In this document: positions 42,264-54,283 of the stretch, piece after piece
How the letters are laid out: each line of letters starts with the position of its first letter
Numbering within the stretch: the first letter of the stretch is position 1
DNA from: Saposhnikovia divaricata
Taxonomy: Eukaryota; Streptophyta; Magnoliopsida; Apiales; Apiaceae
Length of the DNA stretch: 64,000 nt
Assembly: GCA_036435485.1 (NCBI GenBank)
Contig: CM071598.1
Coordinates: 122,266,148 to 122,330,147, forward strand
Reading direction: 5' to 3'
Program-made: the position numbers and the translations under genes
The notes under the pieces: model-generated
Told to the model about the DNA's origin: nothing
The model's database searches: none
What the model saw: only the letters and a program-made list of their open reading frames with translations

Positions 42264-44892
42264 TCAGGTATTTTGTCTTTCCCTTTGCCTAGTCTGTTGT
42301 GCTCTTCCATTTCTCTCCACTATTTTTGTAGTGGAGTTTCAATGGCTTCAGGAACTTGCTCATTAATTTTCAAAGGAGGCAATGTTGATGTTTGGGTTCT
42401 TTGTAACTGCTCCATTATTTCTTTTGTCACCAACATTGGCTTACCATCTATTTCTTGTTCAATGAGGTCACCAGTTCCACTAGCTTTCAATTCTTCACCA
42501 AAATTTCTTTCTTCATTTGCATTTTGCTCCCCCTTACTTCCATCTCCATCTTCTTCTTCCATTAGCTCCCCCTCATTACTAGACTACCCCTTGCTTGTAG
42601 CTCCACCTTGTATCTCCTTTTCTACTGGATTTACCTCATTCTGATCTACCACATTATTCTGATCTACCACTTTCTCCCCCTTAGTTAAAATGACAGAACT
42701 AAGAGTGGCAGAAAATGATAGCAGAGTCTGTTGAATCTCAGCAAAGCCAGTAGCTACCATAGTGGACAGATTGGCAAGTTTAGCTTCCATGGATGCATAT
42801 CTGTCCTCAAGGGATTTCAACCTTGAATCAGCTTCTTTAGAAGGACCACCAGATCTTAGCCTTTTTGGAGGTAAAGGAAAAGTCTGGGGCAGGGAGGCTA
42901 AGGGGTTTCTCACACTCTCATTGTTTTTCTGAGTGATCTCATCACTCCTCACTGAAGAACTCTCAAGGCCTAGAGCCTGATTGTGTGGGATTCCCTCAAT
43001 TGTACTTTGGACATGCTCAAGTCCCTCTCCTTTTGCCAGCTCATTTGGCTACCTCTCATTTTTATGCTCACCTCTCTTTTCTTTTATCTCTCTTTTCTTT
43101 TTCACTCCCTCACTCATCCTAGATGCATGGGTACGAGCAGTACTAACATGCATTGAAAAAGAAGGTTTAGATTTTACCGTTTTGAAAGAAGAGATTGGCA
43201 CATGATCATCATCAAAAGCATCTTCAATGATTACTGCATCTTGATCAAGCTGTGTAGAGGTGACAACATCTTTAACCAAAACATCACTGTCAACAGGTGG
43301 TGTGACAGCAACTTTGGTTGTGTCCTTGACAGCAGCTGAGGCTGTGATAGCAACTTCCTGAGGGTAAGTTGCTTTTTGGAGATCGACCATGATGCTGGCT
43401 ATTTCAATATCTGGAAGAGTTGCATCATGATCTTGCTCAGTGTTTGAAGGAGTGGTGTCCATTTCACTTTGAGAAATGGGTTCTTGTGGACCACTTGATG
43501 GGGGCTCATTCATGATAGGAAATGAATGATCAAAACCTGAAGGGTTGGGACTGTCCCCCTCTCTAGGTTGTGAAGAAGAAACAATTTCTGGATTAGGGAA
43601 TAAAGAAGGTGAAGGTATAGAGGGGAATTTTGGCTATTCCACGGGGGTAACTTGTGGAACATCAAGAGTAGGAGATTTAATAACCTCATTGTGCCCTATC
43701 TCTATATGTGTTTCTGCAAGTGTAGGTTCCTCATGAGCGTGCTAATGAGTTTGTGCAGACTCTTTACAAGATGCCTTGGGAGACAGGCCAATTTCAATAG
43801 ATACTCCTTTTTGAGAAGAAGCATCTAGGGATGTGTTTGATTCCCTTTTATCCTCCACAGCCTTTTGTGAGACTATGGGGTGGCTGACAGCAGCTTTAGT
43901 CCTTCTAGTTCTCTTCTTCTTAGGCTCAGAAGGAGCTACTGTGGCTTCACCTTGACTAACATCCTTATTTGCTACATCAAGTGCAGTTTCTCCCTCGGTA
44001 CTCTCAATATTACCACCAACACCATTTTTAAGGGTCTTTTCTTGGATTCTCTATTGGCTTTTTGTTGGGCTTTTGGTAGTCTAGAGAACCTAAGCTTAAT
44101 GAATGGTGTAGAATGTGGGTTAACTGAATTTGGGTCTAATTCAGTCTCATTCAGAAGTGAGAAAGTGACAAACTCACTAGAAGATAATGGAAAACCAAGG
44201 TTGGGCACTTGATCAACCATATGTTGTGTGAAACAAAGTGGAATATTTGCATTTAAATTCTGTGACATGAGTGTTGTGTGTGTGTTCTTTTTCAAAACAT
44301 TGCACTCCATGGTAAGAGATGCATTTACATCAATGCCACAAAGAAAATTCATGCACAACATAAGAAATCTAGGATAGACATGTACCTTCTTGTTCAGGGC
44401 TGATTTGATTTGTGCCATGAGCATCTTTCCTAGATCCACTTTGTAACCATGGACAAGAGAATGAGTGAGCTTCTTGATGTATGTGGGGATTCCATTCCAT
44501 CTAGAAGTCTTTGTTGAGAAGCCTTTGACCATAGTATCAAATACCATACTCCATTCCTTCCTCAAGTGTTTCCTGTCCATTTCTCCAGTTGCGTACCAAC
44601 TTGAAGTTCCTTCTTCAAGAATAGGGCCAGAATACCCAATTTTCAAGAAGAACCTTTTCAGGGTTTCATCATTTGCAAGCTCCTGGTATGATTCATTTCC
44701 TTGCAATCCAGTTCTTACAGCTTCATTGATGCCCTTGATTGTGAGAATGTAGGTAGTGTTGTTGATTTCAAAGTTTATAGACTCACTACCTGCATTTCCT
44801 TGAACAGAGGCTGTATTCCAAAATTGTTCAAGTCTGTCTAAGTCCAAAGAGGGTGTTGAAGTAATAGCATGACCTAAATAGGACTTATTCAT
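42264..44892 (-). pseudogene. copia-1 envelope-like ORF, proximal half
   Basis: It starts MNKSYLGHAITSTPSLDLD at 44892, about 1.4 kb after the end of pol. The N-terminal 200 residues are the conserved part of these plant ORFs (FWNTASVQGN; VYPRFLMLCMNFLCG), also seen in copia-2 at 58756-57992. Beyond about 43970 the sequence becomes low-complexity: acidic, Ser/Thr-rich and Lys-rich, with a coiled-coil piece (LEDRYASMEAKLANLST) near 42790. The frame is interrupted near 43970, 43049, 42584 and 42320. The Tat insertion at 42259 ends it; the rest resumes at 31616. No membrane helix is apparent. Function unknown. Confidence 0.75.
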
Positions 44893-45678
44893 AAATGATA
44901 TGAGTCCCCTGAAACATTCACCCGCATCACTAGCAGAAAGGATGCCGGCAAAGTTGGTTTGAGAAGATGATTGTTTTGGAGCCAGTTTTGTGTTTTGGGT
45001 TTCGAGAACAAGATTGTTAAGCCTTTTGAGAGATTTCTGTCAGGCTTTATGTGTTTGTGTGTTTGACAAATGCTTATATGAGAATAGCAAATGCTTTACT
45101 GAGGAGGGAAAAGTAACTTTGTCTTAACCCATTAAATGCTCACGTGTTGTAGTGGTTGGTTACTCTTTAGTGGCTATAAATCATGAATGTAAAATCTCAA
45201 TTTTAACTTCTCTTTTTTTTTTTTTTTAAACTTCTCACTAACTCTTAACAGTAACCTGTGCGCTGGAATAAATGTTAGTAACTTTGAAGTGGTGATAGTA
45301 GGTTTCGCTTGACAGAGACATTGGCACGAGAACATGTTGTCACCATTAAGCAATTTATAGACAATTATCTTTTTAAAACACAATCACATGACAGCACCTT
45401 TACTTGTTGACAGCAAGTTGTGCGGAAATTCCAAAAATCATTGGTTTTTAAATGAGTATTGTCTATTACTTAATTAAAATTACCAATTACCATTTTAATC
45501 GCTTTAAGCACAGATTCGTTTCAGGCACACATACACATCTACACATACGCATACATGCATTAACCAACAGATAACCATGGTAGGAGAAAGAAGTAGAAAT
45601 ACATGCAAGAACACTAAGGAAGATGAAAAGTCTTTTCAATAAAGAAAAAAAAATACAAGAACAAAATAAAAATTAACA
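44893..45678. other. copia-1 spacer between small ORF and envelope-like ORF
   Basis: Non-coding, AT-rich. It contains scattered 'tgacag' motifs and a T-run (45212-45227). No feature beyond this is seen. Confidence 0.5.
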
Positions 45679-45861
45679 TCAATATTTATTAAGCTCAGAC
45701 AGAGCTTCCTTCAGCAGATCCTCGACGACCTTCTCCACGTCCTCCTCCTTGGTGACTCCCAGCTTGTCCAGATAAGCTTGAAGCTTATCCAACCAGGGAC
45801 CCTAGGGATCTTCAGCAACAGCAGCCTTATCTTCCGTTGGTGGCATCTCCTTGCTCTCCAT
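45679..45861 (-). pseudogene. Small codon-biased ORF between pol and envelope-like ORF
   Basis: An ATG at 45861 opens 60 codons ending with TGA at 45679; one in-frame TAG lies at codon 20. The protein starts MESKEMPPTEDKAAVAEDP. After the stop it reads GPWLDKLQAYLDKLGVTKEE and then an amphipathic, Lys/Glu/Leu-rich helix ending LLKEALSELNKY. Many codons end in G or C, especially in the second half, unlike the AT-rich surroundings. A TATA box lies 80 bp upstream. It looks like a captured host minigene or a lineage-specific ORF. The family is not recognised. With the stop it is probably inactive. Confidence 0.45.
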
Positions 45862-45940
45862 CTCGGTGGCCTTCCTCTTACTCAAACTCTAGTGACTCTT
45901 AAGTGTCTAATGTAAAAATAGGGGTTTGGCCTCGGTTTTA

Positions 45941-45947
45941 TTTATAA
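45941..45947 (-). promoter_or_regulatory. Possible TATA box of the small ORF
   Basis: TTATAAA on the minus strand within 'tgttataaataaaacc', about 80 bp before the ATG at 45861, a normal plant core-promoter distance. Confidence 0.4.
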
Positions 45948-46270
45948 CACAATTAAGTGACGCTACAGTTTCCCATACGCTTCCTTTTACTATAGTATTT
46001 ATATTTTAAAATAAAGGAACTGACAATTAACCGGGTCATTTCAAATGACAAGAATAATTATCACTGGCACGCGTGTAAAATAAGTTAATGTCACATAACT
46101 ACTCATTACATAAGTTAAAACACGCATGTAATTATAATTTTAGCATAGTCATAGCAGATATGCTATCCATAACAAGTAGCACATAAGACAGTAACTTCTC
46201 ATGACAGCAACATTGAGGGTTACTGTCACGAGCTGCAAATTAACATATTGAAAATGTAAAAACTAGTAAG
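45948..46270. other. copia-1 spacer after pol
   Basis: Non-coding AT-rich DNA. It contains 'gacagcaacattg' (46203), a motif also found in the copia-1 LTR (complement near 28777 and 28839). Confidence 0.5.
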
Positions 46271-49200
46271 TTAACATACCAGATTTAGCATTCCCAATTC
46301 ACTTACCAACCTGTTGAAGGTTGCTTCATCCAGAAGCTTTGTAAAAATGTCTGCAAGTTGCTTTTCTGTAGGAATGTAGAACAGCTTCACAGTTCCCTTT
46401 TCAACATGCTCCCTTATGAAATGATGTCAGATATCAATATGCTTCGTTCTGGAGTGTTGAACAGGATTGCTTGAGATAGCTATAGCACTAGTGTTATCAC
46501 AGTAGATAGGAATGTTAGATAACTCTAAGCCATAATCCATTAGCTGGTTCTTCATCCATAAAATTTGTGCACAGCAACTTCCAGCCGCAATGTATTCATC
46601 TTTTGCAGTTGAGGTAGATACAGAATGCTGCTTCTTGCTAAACCATGACACTAATCTTCCACCAAGAAATTGACAGCTGCCTATTATGCTTTTTTTGTCA
46701 AATTTGCAGCCAACATATTCTGAATCAGAATATCCAACTAGATCAAATCCAATGTCTTTAGGATACCAAAGGCCTAAATTTGGAGTGCCTTTCAAGTATC
46801 TAAAGATTCTTTTGATAGCAATCAAGTGTGACTCTTTTGGATCAGCTTGAAACCTTGCACAGAGACATGTAGCAAACATTATGTCTGGTCTGCTAGCAGT
46901 TAGATATAGCGGTGATCCAACCATGCCTCTATAAGTGCTAGTGTCCACTTTTTTTCCTTTAGGATCTAGATCCAGCTTGGTTGCAGTAGAGATAGGTGTC
47001 TTGGTAGGTGATGCATCTTCCAAGTTGAACTTCTTTAGCAGTTCCTTGATATATTTTGCTTGACAAATGAAGATGCCATCACTCTTTTGATAAATCTGCA
47101 AGCCAAGAAAGAATGATAGTTCTCCCATCATGCTCATCTCATATTTGTTCCTCATAAGAGATGAAAACTTCTCACACAGCTTTTCATTTGTAGAACCAAA
47201 AATTATGTCATCAACATAGATTTGAACCAGAATGATGTCCTTGCCGTGATGCTTGTAGAATAGAGTCTTATCTACAACACCTCTTATAAATTGATTCTCC
47301 AATAGAAAGGTAGAGAGAGTGTTATACCAAGCTCTAGGGGCTTGTTTTAGTCCATAAAGTGCCTTGAACAGTTTGTAGACAAAGTCATACAATTCAACAT
47401 CTTCAAATCCAGGTGGCTGTTCAACATACACTTCCCCCTCTAGCTCTCCATTGAGAAAAGCACTTTTGACATCCATTTGGAACACCTTGAAGTTACAGTG
47501 TGCAGTATAGGCTAGAAAAATTCTTATGGCTTCAAGTCTGGCAACAGGTGCAAATGTTTCATCATAGTCTATTCCTTCCTATTGACAGTATCCTTTGGCC
47601 ACTAGCCTTGCCTTGTTCCTTGTCACATTTCCACCTTCATCCAGTTTTTTTCTGAAGACCCACTTTGTATCAACAACTGATTTCCCTTTAGGTCTAGGGA
47701 CTAGCTTCCACACATTGTTCCTTTAAAATTGGTTGAGCTCTTCTTGCATAGCTATCACCCAATCAGAATCCAACAATGCTTCATCAATTGTCTTTGGCTC
47801 AACTTGAGATAGAAAACCAGAAAGCATGCTGTATAGAGAGATATTCCTTCTAGTCCTTACTCCAGAAGTAGGATTGCCAATGATTAAATCAGAGGTGTGA
47901 TCCTTATTCCACTTTGAGGATCTGGGTAGGCTTCTATCTTGTTCTGATTAATCAGTTCCTGCTTGGGGAATTGATTCTTCCACATTGTTATCTTCTCCAT
48001 GTTCTTCAAGATCTCCAGACTCACCATCACCCTCATGATTAGATGTGATTGTTTGTGACTGAGCTGGAGTTTGATTAACATCATTTGTGTTGACAGCACT
48101 TCTTTAAAATTCAAGAGTTTGAGTACAAGTTGGTTCATCAGTAAGAATTTCCTCTTCTTCCAAGTATCCTTGATTTTCAAATCTTAGAGGCTGCATTTGA
48201 CCATCTTCTTGTAGTCCTGGAAACTTGGTTTCATCAAATGTGACATTTACACTTTCTTCAATAACTTTGTGCTCTATGACATAGACTCTGTAGGCAGTCC
48301 TTTGCAATCCATAACCCATGAAAATGCCTTCATAAGCTTTAGCATCAAACTTTCCTTTTCTTTCATGGTTATCTATCATCATGAAACACTTGCTTCCAAA
48401 TACATGAAATTATTTGAAAGTAGGTTTCTTTCCAGTCAATAGATAGTAAGGAGTGTTCCCATGAGTCTTGTTAATTAAGGTTCTGTTCTATGTGTAACAG
48501 GCTGTGTTGATGGCTTCTGCCCAGAAATATGTTGGTAGCTTTGCATCATTCAACATAGTTCTAGAAGCTTCAATGAGAGTCATGTTCTTCTTTTCTACTA
48601 CACCATTTTGATGTGGTGTTCTGGCAGCAGAGAATTGCTGCACAATGCCTTCATCTTTACAGAAATTTCCAAGAGTGGAGTTTCTGAATTCTGTACCATT
48701 GTCACTCCTCATAATTTAAACTTTAGCATTAGAAGTTCTATCAAGAACTTTGATGTGATCAATGATTTCCTGAGCAGCTTCATCCTTTGATTCTAGGAAC
48801 TTTACCCAAGTGTACCTAGAGTAGTCATCCACCATGACTAGAGCATATCTCTTTCTTGCTAATGATTGTACATTAACTGGTCCAAAGAGATCCATGTGAA
48901 TCAACTTAAGTGATTCAGTGTTGGTGTTCTGCAGCTTTGATTTGTGCACAGATCTTCTAGGTTTTCCCATTTGACAGTCCTCACATAATCCTTCTTGACA
49001 GAATTCTTGTTGAGGTAGTCCTCTCACCAGTTCCTTCTTCATCAGCATATTCATTGTCTTGAAATTAAGGTGGGAGAGCTTCTTGTGCCAAAGCATGCTG
49101 TAACCAACTGTTGTTTTACTATAAAAACAGTAAACTTTATCTTTCTTAGCAGAGTTCAAGTCTGTAACAAACAAGCTTCCTTTCATTACTCCTTTCAAAG

Positions 49201-50086
49201 AAAGGCTTCCATCCTTCTTGTGATAGATGTTGCAAACCATCATATCAAAGTCAACCTTAAATCCTCTGTCACTGAATTGGCTGACACTGAGCAGGTTGTG
49301 CTTCAATCCATCCACAAGATCAATATCTTCAATGACAACATTTCCAATTTCCAAACGGCCATATCCCATTGTAACCTTTGTTGTTGTCTCCAAAAGTTAT
49401 ACTTGGTCCAGCTTTCTCTACAAAATGTGATAGCAGGGCTTTATCACCTGTCATAAGCCTGGAACATCCACTGTCATTGATCCATATGACCTGTTTCTTT
49501 TTCTTGCCCTGTAAAATAGATGATTTTAATTTGCATCTGGTACCAAAACCTTGTTGGGTCCTGCAGTCTCAGTATCACATTTAACATCATCATCATTCAC
49601 ATTTGAATCAACATTAGAGTCTTCCTGTTTGACTTCTTTTGTTACCCACTCAACCTTAGAATAAGTCTTTGTTTTTTTTAGTAGGTACTGCCTTCTCACC
49701 AGCATAGGCAGGCTCAAAAGTCTCAACAGTTTGCATATAGGAGCATTTATCAGTAGACAGAATAGGTAGATCAAAACATGTACTCATGGCAGTGATTTTG
49801 CAGGCATACAATCAATGTTACTACAAACACTCATCTTTCTTTGCATAATGGGGGTTCTATGTCAGTTACCATTAACCTTGGTCACATTAACCTTGTTATC
49901 AATTGGATTCTTACAAACATGTGTTAAGTGTTGAGACGAGCCACAATTATTGCAAAGACTCCTAGGAGCATCCTTAACATGAGCATAGCCATTCTTCTTA
50001 TCTATTCCTAACTTGCCATTCCTATTCTTAGACTTGTAGGCATCTATGTTGATAGTATGTTTTGAAGTTATTGTCGAGTTACCTTT
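46271..50086 (-). pseudogene. pol: copia-1 gag end and pol polyprotein, decayed
   Basis: In order on the minus strand: the gag zinc knuckle CNNCGSSQHLTHVC (about 49955-49910); a protease region with the DSG site (WINDSGCSRLMTGDKALL, about 49495-49440); a pre-integrase domain (MLWHKKLSHLNFKTMNMLM); the integrase core with its first Asp in HMDLFGPV, second in RSDNGTEF (48711) and Glu in NGVVEKKNMTL; RT with FQMDVKSAFLNGELEGEVYV, ALYGLKQAPRAWY and the catalytic YVDD; and RNase H (WFSKKQHSVSTSTAKDEYIA). It ends at 46271. It is interrupted by stops at 48716, 48488, 46427 and several others, and by frameshifts around 49800-49400. The order integrase before RT identifies Ty1/copia. It is not functional. 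Confidence 0.9.
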
Positions 50087-50091
50087 GACAG

Positions 50092-50183
50092 TGTGACGCC
50101 CCCAGATCCGGGGTCGGAGATCTAGGTGCTCACAGTTCATTTTCCATTAATAACATACCTATTCTTGCACATAATATATATGA
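50092..50183 (-). repeat. Remnant of the 3' LTR (92 bp)
   Basis: It matches 50812-50903 from TGTGACGCCCCCAGATCC to 'atatatatga' with four differences, then breaks into gag-coding sequence. Confidence 0.9.
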
Positions 50184-50580
50184 CAGGAACAGGAGCAGGT
50201 GCAGCAGCAGTAGCAGGAGCAGGAGCAGTAGCAGGGGTAGGGTCAAGCTCCTCCTCGCCAGAAGTATCATCCTCGGAGTCACCGTCTGATGAAACAGGGC
50301 TAGATGTTTGTGGAGAAGGTGGGGGTGACACAACACGACCCTCACCGGATCTCACACTCTCCTCATCAGTAGCTACAGGAGATGGGGTAACAGGCTCTGG
50401 CTCAGGCTCAGGCTCAAAGGGCTCCTCAACGGGATCCTCATCATCAGTATCTCCTATCAGCGTAATCCATGGGCCAAGCTCGAAGTCAGCACCCATATCC
50501 TCCTCAGGATCCTCGGTATCTCGTATTAGTGCCTCATCATGCTCTCTCTCGAAAGCCTTAGGGTCTGGTATCTCCTCCAT
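50184..50580 (-). pseudogene. gag: gag N-terminus of the deleted element
   Basis: It starts MEEIPDPKAFEREHDEALI at 50580, 216 bp after the primer-binding site. It is very acidic and proline-rich, with a Pro-Glu repeat (EPFEPEPEPEPVTPSP) and an Ala/Pro run (PATAPAPATAAAPAPVPV) just before the deletion junction at 50183. No capsid domain remains. The frame continues a few codons into LTR sequence, which is not meaningful. Confidence 0.65.
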
Positions 50581-50795
50581 CTACACAAGGGAAATAAGGA
50601 GGGCCACTAACCAAAAAGAAAGGTTTAGGAGTAGTTCCCTCACGGGCCTTAAAGTCAGGGCTATATCCGATAACCCGACTACAAACTTGATGAGAGTTCT
50701 AAGTATTATTAATGTTGTTATTAAGGTTATCGTTATTGTTATTATTATTAGGGTTGCTTTCTTAAATTACTATCGTTTCTGAGAACTGTAACCTC

Positions 50796-50807
50796 GCTCT
50801 GATACCA
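50796..50807 (-). other. Primer-binding site, initiator tRNA-Met
   Basis: TGGTATCAGAGC on the minus strand, four bases after the LTR end. This is the standard initiator-tRNA-Met site of plant LTR retrotransposons. Confidence 0.9.
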
Positions 50808-50811
50808 TTTC

Positions 50812-53800
50812 TGTGACGCCCCCAGATCCGGGGTCGGAGATCTAGGCGCTCACGGTCCATTTTCCATTAATAACATACCTGTTCTTGCACATAATATATA
50901 TGAAACAGCCATCGACCCCACAATAAACTCACACCGCACACACACATACATGTTAGAGCCTCAGAAACATCACAACATTGATTAAACAGTAATAAGAGTA
51001 TCAGAGTTATTACAAACCGAATTAAATAGTATTTATGCTACCAGCAACACTTCGATATGAAGCGAAGTTGGCGGCTTGAAAGTTTGTTACGGTACACTGC
51101 CTTGCACAGGTCATACTGATAAATAAAACGAACTAACAAAAGCTGCCAACCAATCCGGCTAATGGGGCCTACCGGTGGAATCTCAACTGCTGGCTCGGGT
51201 CTAGTCACCTGCTTTCGAGCAGTCTGTCTGGGTCTTGCCATTTCGCTTAGCTGTTGTGTTTGTAAAATTTGAAAACAAGCAAGAGTGAGCAACTATAGCT
51301 CAGTAAGAAATATATGTATAAGGTAAGCAATATAACATTTCATATGATTGGCAGTTATTAAACTTGTTTGTATCAATCAGATATAAAATCACTTGTCATT
51401 GTTGATAAATCTCGAAGGTGCAACAATGTGTGCCCTTGTTTTCAAAATAAACTTGCAGTTCTAGATACTGCATTGAGTCAACATCTTTCTCATCAAAATA
51501 GAACACTATCAGCAACTTGGCACAAAAGCCTAAGAAGCAGTGTCAAAGCATTTTTCCAAAATGGAGGAATGGAACTTAAAGAAAACATAAAAACCTGACA
51601 AGGATTGACGATGATCAGTCGCCACATCCAAGTCCAATAATCCGCGGGTCTTCTCTACTGGTAGAAGGATAGAAACTACATTCGTAACTATCCCTCGGGT
51701 GAAAACTACATCCGTAATCACCCTCGATGAAAACTACATCCGTAATCATCCTTCGGCAACACCTGGGCCAGAATAATAATTGATGGACCGCCTGGCTCAC
51801 GGCCGCTTACACATCCCGGGAATCGTTCGTCAACGGTTCCCACACCTGCCAGAGTCCCTTTTTCTTTTTCTTTTGAAAACTTGATTTTGATTGAAAATAG
51901 AGTAATTGAGGTCCGACATCAGTCGACCGATGATTCTTGAAATCATACAAGAAGCAGAACCTGACCGGGGGTTTTCGAAAATGTTTTGAGTTCGAAAGAG
52001 TTCGAGTTTGAAAGTATTAAATGCATCTTGGATTGACTTCGTCTTTAAAATAATGAACGATAATTAATAAATATATTTTATGATTTAATATTAATAATTA
52101 ATAAAATAATTATTCGATAAAATAAACTTTTAATCCAAGATAGGGTTTCGAGTATTTACGAAGATATAACAATAGTTACTTGAGTATACGATACTCCCCG
52201 AATGACCCTTCGGGTTTTCGCAATCTAGATACGATATAATAATATACCGCTCCCCGGTCAATAGCATATACGGACCGCTATGACCTCTATCGCTAGAGTC
52301 GTTGTCCAAAGAAAACATTTCAATCTAAGTTCAAGGGGTACAAACATATATGTACTTATACAATCTCAATTGCATCAATACTTCGATAAACATAACATTT
52401 GATATAGTTGAAAACTACAAACACAACAGTGAAAGTCCTTGTATATGTATAAGTTTTGAAAAGTAAACTTGCCTTGGTTTGGTTGGGGTGGTCAAGCGTA
52501 CGGAGTGGAACGATCTATACATAAGCAATAACCGCTCGTTAGTACCTTAATCAATATCTCTTTAATTACGGGGTTTTAGGGGATACGAAATTAACTTAAT
52601 GACTTCGTCTTATGACACTCTAGCCCCACTATAGGTTCATGTCATCCCTCGATTACGCTCGTCACTTAATCAACTTAATTTAGTTACCACATTCGAATCA
52701 TAACCATTAACCCTAGAATTATGCTCCACTAATCGACTTTTTCCCTTGCGCAAAATTTACTCTAGCATTTTTATAAAATCCAACAATTCATATTTTAATC
52801 CAATTCTTTTTGGGTGGTCTTCACCACTGCATTCCCTAACTTCTCAAATTTTTCCATGATCCCACATATATTTTTAGGGGTTTAAACAAGGTTCACAAGG
52901 GGGTCACTTAGTGCAGTCCGGAATCCAGAAACACAATTCACTTCTCCGGCCATAACTTAAAATCTATACATCACCTAGCCATGAACCTTACATTTCCAGA
53001 AACTAAATTCAATTATCTTTCCAACAATATATGGTAGGTCCATAGGGGACAACATTTGGGGGTTCAAAACCGTGTTACAAGACAGGTCAATGTTCCTGGA
53101 AAAACTCAGCAAGCATATACTACTTAGATCAACCATTTTTCACAATTCCACAACACAATCAACACTTAATTCACTTAGTTAATGGTTTATAACACACATG
53201 GAGATACATATACTATCCACAATCACAAAAGTCACAATCACAACATCAAAACTCAAGATTAACTCATATATACATGGATCTACTACCAAACATTATAAAC
53301 ACTACATAACCAAAAGGGTTTGTGATTTTTATACCTTCTTGAGCACCTAGGAGCCTTGGATAAGCCTTACACAACTCAATAACACCTTGAATGGTCTCCT
53401 ACAACCCTTACAATCCAAGATCTAAAAGAAAATCAAACATGGTTACTATTCACCCAATCTTTAACAATTTATAACTTGAATTTGGATGGATGAAATGGCT
53501 TGAAACTATTAACATACCTTGCCTAGATGATGTAGAGGGCCTAGTAATTATATCTTGAATTAAGAGTGATGGAAAGTGGGGGAGGAAGAATTTTCTTCTC
53601 CCTTTTTTCTTCTTGGCCGAGAGCACCTTGAAAGGGGGGGAGAGTGTTTTTGATTTTTGTGTTTTGTTTGTTTGGTGAATAATTGATAAAGTTAGGGTTG
53701 GGTGATACATAATGTGTATGTATAGGCAAGGTACTAGCAAGGTATGGTCACATGTACTACTTGTCTCCCCTTTTTGAAAAGCAAGTAACTAGTTACTATT

Positions 53801-54278
53801 CCTCTTCCCTTTTGTTAACTAGTGTGCTTATTCCTAACCACTTGGTTGCATGGGACTTGCATGCAATATTACTCCTTGTATCATTATTCTTCCACCAATG
53901 CTTGTCATTTAATCTTTAATTCGTATCGTATCTTAATTACTCTCTCGTAATAATATTTTGTCGCGTAGAGATTTCCCCTATAATTCCTTAAGTACTTAGT
54001 TGTGTAAATTCCTCGAATGTCCATAATTCCTCGTCATAATTCTTAATAAATCTTTTAATACTCTAATCATTCTCAAATCCCAAGTTTTATAAATCTTACT
54101 AACAATAAGACTCTTGCCTTCACAATCTTCCTTTTTATCTTACATAATGAAGGCAACAACGCAGTTTCTCAGACAATCAATTCTATTAATCAACAGGGGT
54201 GACTAGAAAGGTTCCATATTGACAATGTCACAAGATATTAAATAAAAGGAAATATTACCAAAAATTAGGGTTCTTACA
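50812..54278 (-). repeat. 5' LTR of the deleted element, 3467 bp
   Basis: Minus strand TGTAAGAACCCTAATTTTTG to GGGGGCGTCACA. No long open frame is inside, apart from short frames that do not resemble proteins. It includes the complement of the 'ttgctcac(t/c)cttgctt' motif (about 51278) near its 3' end, as in the solo LTR. Confidence 0.9.
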
Positions 54279-54283
54279 GACAG

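Larger units (their letters stand above)
50092..54278 (-). mobile_element. Internally deleted LTR retrotransposon in copia-1 gag
   Basis: GACAG flanks the insertion (50087-50091 and 54279-54283). On the minus strand it has a complete 5' LTR (54278-50812), a primer-binding site (50807-50796), the start of gag (50580 on), and then only the last 92 bp of the 3' LTR (50183-50092). The rest of gag, all pol and most of the 3' LTR are gone. LTR ends (TGTAAGAACCC...GGGGGCGTCACA) place it in the same long-LTR family as 23083-28222, probably Ty3 (inference). The LTR pieces differ at 4 of 92 positions, so this insertion is older than the Tat element. Confidence 0.9.

Noticed and set aside
46271..50086. 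C-to-T type hypermutation as the cause of all copia-1 stops
   Set aside because: Some stops fit CAG/CAA to TAG/TAA, but others need different changes (for example AGA to TGA near 46427), so ordinary decay is enough.
50126..50782. Plus-strand frame of 218 codons, Gly/Ser-rich
   Set aside because: Antisense to the gag start that lies correctly after the tRNA-Met primer site on the minus strand.
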